The notes beneath the pieces are model-generated. The model was given only the letters and a program-made list of their open reading frames with translations, was not told the origin of the DNA and did no database searches. Made by a program: the position numbers and the translations under genes. Shown here one piece after another: positions 1-5,455 of a DNA stretch of 5,455 nt; position 1 is the stretch's first letter; every line of letters starts with the position of its first letter. Source of the stretch: Gammaproteobacteria bacterium (GTDB taxonomy: Bacteria; Pseudomonadota; Gammaproteobacteria; Steroidobacterales; JACDCP01); assembly GCA_013817465.1 (NCBI GenBank), contig JACDCP010000116.1:3828-9282 (forward strand), read 5' to 3'.

Positions 1-1
1 C

Positions 2-1294
2 GCGGTCCTCAGCCTGCGCGCGACGCCGGTGATCACTGCACTGATGATTGGTGCGGTGGCGCTCGGCATCGGCGTGTTCATGACCACGCTCACGGTCTAT
101 TACCTCATGTCCGCGAATCCCATCGCGTGGAAGGGCGACCGGCTCTACGCCGTGCAGCTCGATGGCTGGAATCCGGTGAACCCCCACTATGAAGAAGAGT
201 CGGAGCGGCCCCCGCCCGAACTGACCTGGCGCGATGCGATGGCGCTGCGCGAATCAAATATTCCTGTGCGTCAGGCCGCGATGTACAAGGTAAATTTTGC
301 GGTTCAACCGGAACGCCAGGAGCTCAAGCCCTTCCAGGTCGATGCAAGGGTGACGGACGGCGATTTTTTCGGCCTTTTCGACCTGCGCTTCGCGCATGGC
401 GGCCCCTGGAGCGACGAGGCGGACGACAACGGCGAGCTGCTGGTCGTGATCAGCCGATCCATGAACGAGGAGCTGTTCGGCGCGGGGGACAGCGTCGGCC
501 GCACGCTCAGGATGGACGGCCGCGAGTTCACGGTGGCCGGAGTCACGGAGGACTGGAACCCCGTCCCGAAGTTCTATGACGTGAACAACGGCGCGTTCAA
601 CGACGCCGAAGAGGTCTTCGTGCCGCTCGGCGTCGGCCGCGAGCTCGAGATGTTTTCGAGCGGCAATACCAACTGCTGGAAGGACGAGGAGCTCAAGGAC
701 TTCCAGGACCTGATGGGCTCGGAATGCATCTGGTGGCAGTACTGGGTGGAGCTCGAGAACGCCGCGCAGCGCGACCGCTATCAGAGTTTCCTCGACGGCT
801 ACGTGAACACGCAGAAAGCGCTGGGACGCTTCGAGCGCCCGCTCAACAACTGGCTTACGCCGGTCGATGAATGGCTCGACCTGCGCGGAGTGGTGCAGGA
901 CGACAACAAGGTGCTCGTCGGCCTGTCTTTTCTGTTTCTCGGCGTCTGCCTGTTCAACACGGTCGGGCTCCTGCTCGCAAAACTCTTCGGCAAAGCCGCG
1001 CAGATCGGCCTCAGGCGCGCACTCGGCGCGAAGCGCAACAGCGTGTTCCGCCAGCAGCTCGTCGAAGTGGGCACGATCGGCGTCGTTGGCGGTTTACTCG
1101 GTCTAGGGCTGGCCTGGCTCGCGCTGAAGGGTGTGCGGGCGCTGTATCAGGGTTATGACCACCTCGTGCAGCTCGATCTGACGCTCGCCGCGATCGCAGT
1201 CGTGAGCGCCGTCGTCGCTACGGTGCTGGCCGGGCTCTATCCCGCCTGGCGCGTGTGCCGAGTCCCGCCGGCCGCCTATCTGCGGCTTCAGTGA
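2..1294 (+). CDS. ABC transporter permease, MacB/FtsX type (5' end outside window)
   Basis: Inner-membrane permease of the MacB/FtsX (type VII ABC) superfamily. It would pair with a cytoplasmic ATPase to move a substrate or transmit force in the periplasm; the substrate is unknown. The frame is open to the left edge. The codons before the GTG at 29 read AVLSLRATP, which continues naturally into the first helix, so that GTG is almost certainly internal and the true start lies upstream. Numbering from the codon at 29: helix 1 at about 1-28, periplasmic MacB-like domain at about 30-290, helix 2 at about 294-318, the cytoplasmic coupling segment QIGLRRALGAKR at 325-336, then helices at about 346-368 and 384-404, and a short tail ending YLRLQ. 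The ectodomain has two cysteines, C216 and C233, the latter in an aromatic stretch (CIWWQYW), possibly a disulfide. The stop is 17 bp before the next permease gene, so the two are very probably co-transcribed. Family is confident; transported molecule is not. Confidence 0.9.
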   Translation, partial: AVLSLRATPVITALMIGAVALGIGVFMTTLTVYYLMSANPIAWKGDRLYAVQLDGWNPVNPHYEEESERPPPELTWRDAMALRESNIPVRQAAMYKVNFAVQPERQELKPFQVDARVTDGDFFGLFDLRFAHGGPWSDEADDNGELLVVISRSMNEELFGAGDSVGRTLRMDGREFTVAGVTEDWNPVPKFYDVNNGAFNDAEEVFVPLGVGRELEMFSSGNTNCWKDEELKDFQDLMGSECIWWQYWVELENAAQRDRYQSFLDGYVNTQKALGRFERPLNNWLTPVDEWLDLRGVVQDDNKVLVGLSFLFLGVCLFNTVGLLLAKLFGKAAQIGLRRALGAKRNSVFRQQLVEVGTIGVVGGLLGLGLAWLALKGVRALYQGYDHLVQLDLTLAAIAVVSAVVATVLAGLYPAWRVCRVPPAAYLRLQ

Positions 1295-1297
1295 ACT

Positions 1298-1303
1298 AAA
1301 GGA
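1298..1303 (+). promoter_or_regulatory. Ribosome-binding site of the second permease
   Basis: AAAGGA lies 8 nt before the ATG at 1312, in the 17-bp gap after the first permease stop. The spacing is good for a Shine-Dalgarno element and supports this start. The short gap suggests translation within one polycistronic message. Confidence 0.7.
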
Positions 1304-1311
1304 AAGCGACC

Positions 1312-2517
1312 ATGGAATTCGGACCCATCCTGAGCGCCATGCTGCGCAACAAGCTCGGACCGGCGCTGATTGCCGTGCAGATCGCCCTGACGCTGGCCGT
1401 GCTGGTCAACGCCGTTTTCATCATCAACCAGCGCATCGAGCACATGTCGCGGCCAACCGGCATCGACGTGGACAACATCATCACGGTGGCCAGCGCCGGC
1501 CTCGGCGAGGACTTCAATCTGCGCGAATCCATCCGCGAGGACCTCGAGGCCCTGCAGGCGATTCCCGGCGTCATCGCTGCGACGTCCTCCCAGCATGTGC
1601 CGCTGTCGGGCAGCGGCTGGGGAACGAGCCTGAAGGCGGAGACGGGGGCCGACGCGCCGAAGGTGAACGCCGCTCAGTACTTCGTCAACGACCGAGCCGT
1701 CGAGACGCTCGGTGTGCAGATCGCAGCAGGACGGGATTTCCGGGCGGATGACATCATGTTTCCGGAAAATTTTGCCGTGCCGCCAGAAGCGGTGATGATC
1801 ACGCGCAACATGGCGGACGCGCTTTTTCCGGACGGCGAGGCGCTCGGCGCAACCGTTTACGACGGCCTCGACAATCCGATCACGATCATCGGCATTATCG
1901 AGCGTATGCACGGCGCCTGGGTGAGCTCGGATGAGCTGGAAAATGTCATGCTGGTGCCGCGCATTCCGCTCGGAGATTCATCCGCCTGGTATCTGATCCG
2001 CACCGAGCCCGGCGAGCGCGACCGGATCATGCCGCTGATCGAGGAGAAACTGGCGAAGGTCAACGACCGGCGCATCGTGCGCGAGCTCGACACGCTGGAA
2101 AGCATCAAGGCCTCGAGCTACGCCAGCGACCGCGGCATGGCGGTGCTGCTGGCTATCGTGATCGCGCTGATGGTGGCGGTTACGGCGCTGGGCATCGTCG
2201 GACTCGCGAGCTTCGCCGTGCGCCAGCGCGTCAAGCAGATCGGCACGCGCCGCGCGATCGGCGCTCGCCGCATCGACATCATCCGCTATTTCATGGTCGA
2301 GAACTGGATGATCACCACGGCTGGCGTAATGGCAGGCACCGTCCTCGCGTTCGCGGTGAACTACTGGCTCGTGACGAGCTATTCGCTGGAGAAGCTCAAT
2401 CCGCTTTACGTCCCGGTGGGTATCCTGTGCCTATGGGCGCTGGGGCTCCTCGCCGCATACGGGCCGGCGCGCCGCGCCGCGGCGATCTCGCCCTCCGTCG
2501 CCACCCGAACGGTATAG
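1312..2517 (+). CDS. ABC transporter permease, MacB/FtsX type (second of a pair)
   Basis: A complete 401-residue inner-membrane permease of the same superfamily as the upstream gene. The ATG at 1312 follows an AAAGGA site at proper spacing and gives the expected short basic start (LRNKLGP) before the first helix. Layout: helix 1 at about 17-38, periplasmic MacB-like domain at about 40-274, helix 2 at about 276-301, coupling segment QIGTRRAIGARR at 309-320, helix 3 at about 331-355, helix 4 at about 365-384, and a C-terminal tail typical of the family (ARRAAAISPSVATRTV). The ectodomain has no cysteine; the only one is C373 in the last helix. Sequence differs greatly from the first permease outside the shared fold, so the pair probably forms a heterodimer, not a recent duplication. 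No ATPase domain is present, so the motor must be a separate protein, expected upstream. The stop codon abuts a hairpin and faces the convergent mutS gene. Confidence 0.93.
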   Translation: MEFGPILSAMLRNKLGPALIAVQIALTLAVLVNAVFIINQRIEHMSRPTGIDVDNIITVASAGLGEDFNLRESIREDLEALQAIPGVIAATSSQHVPLSGSGWGTSLKAETGADAPKVNAAQYFVNDRAVETLGVQIAAGRDFRADDIMFPENFAVPPEAVMITRNMADALFPDGEALGATVYDGLDNPITIIGIIERMHGAWVSSDELENVMLVPRIPLGDSSAWYLIRTEPGERDRIMPLIEEKLAKVNDRRIVRELDTLESIKASSYASDRGMAVLLAIVIALMVAVTALGIVGLASFAVRQRVKQIGTRRAIGARRIDIIRYFMVENWMITTAGVMAGTVLAFAVNYWLVTSYSLEKLNPLYVPVGILCLWALGLLAAYGPARRAAAISPSVATRTV

Positions 2518-2541
2518 GAAATCAGGAATGTCCCTATTTTC
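2517..2541. terminator. Imperfect hairpin in the convergent junction (possible bidirectional terminator or REP-like remnant)
   Basis: The outer arm GGAAAT (2517-2522) pairs with ATTTTC (2536-2541) with one G-T wobble, and the inner arm GGA (2525-2527) pairs with TCC (2531-2533). A 2x2 mismatch separates the arms and ATG forms the loop. The structure fills nearly all of the 27 bp between the permease and mutS stop codons, where termination for both strands would be needed. It is not a classic intrinsic terminator: the stem is interrupted, and on neither strand does a clean T-run follow directly. On the minus strand it contains AATAGGGACATTCC, which resembles short palindromes I recall near REP-associated transposases. 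That link is from memory and untested. Confidence 0.4.
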
Positions 2542-2544
2542 ACG

Positions 2545-5139
2545 TCACACGCTTTTCTTCAGCCGATAAAGCGCTTCGAGCGCTTCGCGCGGCGTGAGGC
2601 TGTCCGGGTCGAGGCGCGCGAGATCGGCCAGCACGGGATGCGGCTCAGCCCGCTTCGTTCGCCCAAACAGCGCCAGCTCCGTCTGTGGATGATCGGTCAG
2701 TGTCTCGCGCGTATGTTCCAGGGCATGCAGATACTCGCGCGCTCGCGCAAGGGCGGGCGGCGGCACACCGGCCAGGGCCGCGACCTGGAGGCCGTAGCTC
2801 TGGTTGGCAGGGCCTTCCTTGACCGCGTGCAGGAAGACCAGCGAGTCGGCGTGCTCGGTGGCGTCCAGATGCACATTGGCGCAATCCGGCAGCTCATCGG
2901 CGAGCGCTGTGAGCTCGAAGTAATGCGTGGCAAACAGCGTGAATGCGCCGATCGATTCGCCGATGTAATGCGCGCAGGCCCAGGCCAGCGACAGGCCGTC
3001 GAAGGTGCTGGTACCGCGGCCGATCTCGTCCATGAGCACGAGGCTCGTGCGGGTGGCGTTGTGCAGGATATTCGCCGCCTCGGTCATTTCGACCATGAAC
3101 GTCGAGCGCCCGCCGGCCAGGTCGTCCGAGGCGCCGATGCGTGTGAAAATCCGGTCGATCGGCCCGAGCACCGCGCGCTTCGCCGGTACGAAGCTGCCGA
3201 TATGCGCCAGGATGGCAATCAGGGCAGTCTGGCGCATGTAGGTCGATTTGCCGCCCATGTTCGGGCCAGTGATGACGAGCATGCGCCTGCCGTCGGCAAG
3301 CATCAGATCGTTGGGGACGAACGGCGCATCCAGCACCTGTTCGACGACCGGATGGCGGCCGCGCTCGATTTCGATACAGGCCTCATCGGTCAGCTCCGGC
3401 TTGGTCAGGTCGAGCACATTGGCGCGTTCGGCGAGATCGGCCAGCGCGTCCAGCGTCGCGAGCGCTTCCGCCGCTGTCTGCAGCCCGGGCAACACCGCCA
3501 CGAGGCTGTCGAGCAGCGCTTCGTAGAGCGCCTTCTCTTTTGCGAGCGAACGCTCGCGCGCGCTCAACACCCGGTCCTCGAACGACTTGAGCTCCGGCGT
3601 GACGTAGCGCTCTGCGGACTTGAGCGTTTGCCGGCGCACGTAATCTTCGGGCGCATGTTTTGCCTGCGCACGGCTGACCTCTATGTAGTAACCGTGCACG
3701 CGGTTGTAGCCGAGCTTGAGCGTCGACAGCCCTGTGCGTTCGCGCTCACGCCCCTCCAGTTCGAGCAGGAAGCGATCGGCGTTTCCACTCAGCGCGCGCA
3801 ACTCATCGAGCTCGGCGTCATAGCCAGGCGCTATGACGCCCCCGTCGCGGATCAGCAAAGGCGGTTGCTCGACAATCGCCTTTTGCAGCAACTCGCAGGT
3901 GGTTTCGTGCCGATCCAGGCCGGCCGTCAGCTCCTCGATCAGCGGCGAATCGATCGCAGCGAGATTCTCACGCAGCGGCGGCAGGCGGCCCAATGCTTTG
4001 CCGAGTTGCAGGAGATCGCGCGGACGCGCGGATTTGAGGGCCACGCGCGCAAGAATGCGTTCCACGTCGCCGATGCCGTGCAGGTTATCGCGCAGCTCGT
4101 CGTAAACGCGGCCGTGCAACAAAGCTGCGACAGCGTGCAGCCGCAGCTCGAGCGTTGCCCTGTCACGCAGCGGCCGGTTGATCCAGCGCCGCAGCAGCCG
4201 GCTGCCCATGGTGGTTGCGCAACGATCCAGAACGCCGGCTAGCGTGTGCTCGTGATGACCGCTCAGGCTTTGCTCGAGCTCGAGATTGCGGCGCGTGGCG
4301 GCATCCATCAGCAGGGCGTCGCTGCGCCGCTCGGTGCGCAGGCCGCGGATGTGCGGGACTGCGGCGCGCTGGGTCGCCTGCACATATTCGAGGAGCGCGC
4401 CTGCGGCGCAGATGGCCAGCGGCAGATCGGCACAGCCGAAACCGGTGAGATCGTTGACGCCGAACTGTACACACAGCAACCGCGTGGCCGCATCGGCATC
4501 GAAATGCCACGGCGGGCGCCGCCGGGCGCCGCGCCGGAGCGTCAGCGGATGCGCGCCATAAAGGTCTTCGTTCAGCAGCAGCTCGGCAGGCTCGAGGCGC
4601 GCCAGCTCGCCATCCAGGGTGGCAGCATCGGTGACCTGCATGATCGAGAAGCGTCCGCTGCCGAGATCGAGCCAGGCCAGGCCGGCCGAGACGCCGTCGA
4701 GGTGCACGGCCGCGAGCAGGTTATCGCGGCGTTCCTCGAGGAGCGCGTCCTCGGTCACCGTGCCCGGCGTCACGATGCGCACGACCCGGCGTTCGACGGG
4801 GCCTTTCGCTTGTGACGGGTCACCGATCTGTTCGCAGATCGCGACCGATTCGCCCTGGCGCACGAGCCGGGCGAGGTAACCGTCGACGCTGTGCACGGGC
4901 ACGCCGGCCATCGGGATGGGCAGGCCTGCGGACTGGCCGCGTGTGGTCAGCGTGATGTCGATGAGCTTCGAGGCGCGCCGCGCATCGTCATAGAAGAGCT
5001 CGTAAAAATCGCCCATCCGGTAGAACAGCAGGATGTCCGGGTGCTCCGCCTTGATGCGCAGGAACTGTTGCATCATGGGTGTATGGACCGGGGATGAAGT
5101 GTCATTCATGGGCGAGCGGTGCGGCGCCGAAACAGTCAT
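2545..5139 (-). CDS. mutS: DNA mismatch repair protein MutS
   Basis: MutS recognises base mismatches and small loops in new DNA and, using ATP, recruits MutL to start repair in the cytoplasm. Numbered from the most upstream ATG (5151): mismatch-binding domain at about 23-135 with the Phe-X-Glu wedge F49-Y50-E51 in GDFYELF; connector at about 144-270; core and lever at about 285-590 with the clamp inserted around 445-535; ATPase from about 590 with Walker A GPNMGGKST (629-637), signature DDLAGGRSTFMVEM (676-689), Walker B LVLMDEIGRGTS (704-715) and the ATHYFEL histidine (H743). The tail holds a clamp-binding-like QTELALF (823-829) and the tetramerisation segment DPDSLTPREAL (848-858). All key residues are present, so the protein looks functional. 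Three ATGs compete: 5151 (868 aa), 5139 (864 aa) and 5109 (854 aa, closest to E. coli at 853). I chose 5139 because AGGA lies 11 nt upstream of it; 5151 has AGG directly against it and 5109 has no visible site. The neighbours have no evident repair link. Confidence 0.97.
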   Translation of the reverse strand: MTVSAPHRSPMNDTSSPVHTPMMQQFLRIKAEHPDILLFYRMGDFYELFYDDARRASKLIDITLTTRGQSAGLPIPMAGVPVHSVDGYLARLVRQGESVAICEQIGDPSQAKGPVERRVVRIVTPGTVTEDALLEERRDNLLAAVHLDGVSAGLAWLDLGSGRFSIMQVTDAATLDGELARLEPAELLLNEDLYGAHPLTLRRGARRRPPWHFDADAATRLLCVQFGVNDLTGFGCADLPLAICAAGALLEYVQATQRAAVPHIRGLRTERRSDALLMDAATRRNLELEQSLSGHHEHTLAGVLDRCATTMGSRLLRRWINRPLRDRATLELRLHAVAALLHGRVYDELRDNLHGIGDVERILARVALKSARPRDLLQLGKALGRLPPLRENLAAIDSPLIEELTAGLDRHETTCELLQKAIVEQPPLLIRDGGVIAPGYDAELDELRALSGNADRFLLELEGRERERTGLSTLKLGYNRVHGYYIEVSRAQAKHAPEDYVRRQTLKSAERYVTPELKSFEDRVLSARERSLAKEKALYEALLDSLVAVLPGLQTAAEALATLDALADLAERANVLDLTKPELTDEACIEIERGRHPVVEQVLDAPFVPNDLMLADGRRMLVITGPNMGGKSTYMRQTALIAILAHIGSFVPAKRAVLGPIDRIFTRIGASDDLAGGRSTFMVEMTEAANILHNATRTSLVLMDEIGRGTSTFDGLSLAWACAHYIGESIGAFTLFATHYFELTALADELPDCANVHLDATEHADSLVFLHAVKEGPANQSYGLQVAALAGVPPPALARAREYLHALEHTRETLTDHPQTELALFGRTKRAEPHPVLADLARLDPDSLTPREALEALYRLKKSV

Positions 5140-5150
5140 GGATTTCGGCA

Positions 5151-5154
5151 TCCT
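5151..5154 (-). promoter_or_regulatory. Candidate ribosome-binding site for mutS
   Basis: Read on the minus strand, AGGA (within AACAGGA, 5157-5151) ends 11 nt before the ATG at 5139. The spacing is a little long but usable if it pairs as the first part of AGGAGG. It overlaps the most upstream ATG (5151), which therefore cannot use it. This is the main reason for preferring 5139, and it is moderate evidence only. Confidence 0.4.
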
Positions 5155-5171
5155 GTTAGCATCCGGGTGCG

Positions 5172-5455
5172 ATGAAAGTGGTGCATCTGGAAACGGGCCG
5201 GCATCTGTATGGCGGCGCGCGGCAGGTATTGTACCTGCTGCAAGGCTTGCGGGCTGAGGGCGTGAGAAATGTACTCGTCAGCGCCGAAGGCAGCGCCATC
5301 AGCCGCGCGACGGCGGCCGCGGATCGCTGCGTGACGCTGCCGATGCGCGGCGATCTCGATGTCGCGTTCATGCTGCGCTTCCGGCGCCTGCTCGAAGCCG
5401 AATGCCCTGACGTCGTGCATCTGCACAGCCGTCGGGGCGCCGACCTGCTCGGTGC
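5172..5455 (+). CDS. Glycosyltransferase, family 4-like N-terminal part (3' end outside window)
   Basis: The first 94 codons of a gene that runs off the right edge. The product begins MKVVHLETGRHLYGGARQV. This is the typical start of a GT-B fold glycosyltransferase: a beta strand (KVVHL), then a glycine-rich loop (YGGARQV, 13-19) and a helix (LYLLQGLRAEG). A second strand follows (NVLVSAEGS, 33-41), and then the DVVHLHSRRGADLLG segment (80-94), matching the HxH-R-G region of GT4 N-terminal domains. Such enzymes move a sugar from a nucleotide-sugar donor to a lipid or glycan acceptor at the inner face of the cytoplasmic membrane, usually in LPS, O-antigen or exopolysaccharide synthesis. The donor-binding C-terminal domain is outside the window, so substrate cannot be judged. 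The ATG at 5172 gives the exact family start, but there is no good Shine-Dalgarno site (only GGGTG, 2 nt away). It is transcribed away from mutS, whose candidate starts lie only 20-62 bp to the left. Confidence 0.85.
   Translation, partial: MKVVHLETGRHLYGGARQVLYLLQGLRAEGVRNVLVSAEGSAISRATAAADRCVTLPMRGDLDVAFMLRFRRLLEAECPDVVHLHSRRGADLLG
5222..5238. repeat. Perfect 7-bp inverted repeat inside the glycosyltransferase start
   Basis: GCAGGTA-TTG-TACCTGC is a perfect inverted repeat with a 3-nt centre, covering glycosyltransferase codons for QVLYL. On the minus strand its centre contains TACAAT (5233-5228), one base from the consensus -10 box and 89 nt upstream of the mutS ATG at 5139. No convincing -35 box lies 16-18 nt further up. 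It could be an operator or part of a mutS promoter, or just chance in coding sequence; perfect 7-bp arms are expected now and then over several kb. Confidence 0.3.

Noticed and set aside
29..31. GTG as the true start of the first permease
   Set aside because: The frame stays open to the window edge, and the preceding residues fit the family's N-terminus. Starting here would remove the basic cytoplasmic segment before the first helix.
1288..1911. A 207-codon open frame on the minus strand, opposite the second permease
   Set aside because: It overlaps a clear permease gene, has no recognisable domain and is rich in H, R and D, as expected of an antisense shadow.
2569..2585. Hairpin AAGCGC-TTCGA-GCGCTT near the 3' end of mutS, considered as a terminator
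   Set aside because: It encodes the conserved EALEAL segment of MutS and no T-run follows on either strand.
3542..3557. Inverted repeat GCGAGCG-AA-CGCTCGC inside mutS
   Set aside because: It encodes the conserved ARERSLA segment of MutS. Repeated Arg, Glu and Ser codons in GC-rich DNA explain it.
2638..4242. A 534-codon open frame on the plus strand, opposite mutS
   Set aside because: It lies wholly within intact mutS, with its first codon position on the mutS wobble position. In GC-rich DNA this produces long antisense open frames. Its product is rich in R, Q and A with no recognisable domain.
4246..4815. A 189-codon plus-strand open frame opposite the N-terminal half of mutS
   Set aside because: It is antisense to conserved MutS domains and shows no family motifs or ribosome-binding site that I can see.
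5136..5426. A minus-strand open frame of 96 codons overlapping the right-hand gene start
   Set aside because: It is antisense to the well-recognised glycosyltransferase N-terminus and overlaps the mutS start. It has no recognisable features.

Overview
The window is a GC-rich, gene-dense piece of a proteobacterial chromosome. The MutS protein resembles gammaproteobacterial MutS closely (it keeps the HTPMMQQ start region, the GDFYELF mismatch loop and the DPDSLTPREAL tail also found in E. coli). The MacB/FtsX-type permease pair and the glycosyltransferase also fit a high-GC gammaproteobacterium. I cannot name the genus from sequence alone.

Layout: (1) Positions 2-1294 (+) hold the 3' part of an ABC transporter permease whose start lies just outside the left edge. 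(2) Positions 1312-2517 (+) hold a second, complete permease of the same superfamily, 17 bp downstream with its own ribosome-binding site. The two form the downstream half of an operon whose ATPase, and probably a periplasmic adaptor, are expected to the left. (3) A 27-bp convergent junction (2518-2544) is almost filled by an imperfect hairpin. (4) Positions 2545 to about 5139 (-) hold an intact mutS. (5) After a very short divergent gap, a glycosyltransferase gene starts at 5172 (+) and runs off the right edge.

The permeases probably work as a pair, each with one membrane helix, a large periplasmic domain and three more helices. They would use an ATPase encoded upstream to drive export or mechanical work in the periplasm. 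MutS begins mismatch repair and has no evident functional link to its neighbours. The glycosyltransferase probably opens or belongs to a surface-polysaccharide or LPS gene set beyond the window.

I do not see a clearly new biological system. The points most worth a second look are the hairpin in the permease/mutS junction, the crowded mutS/glycosyltransferase start region with an operator-like inverted repeat, and a cysteine pair in the ectodomain of only the first permease. There is no stretch over 300 bases without a gene, and I found no RNA gene, CRISPR array, intact mobile element or pseudogene.
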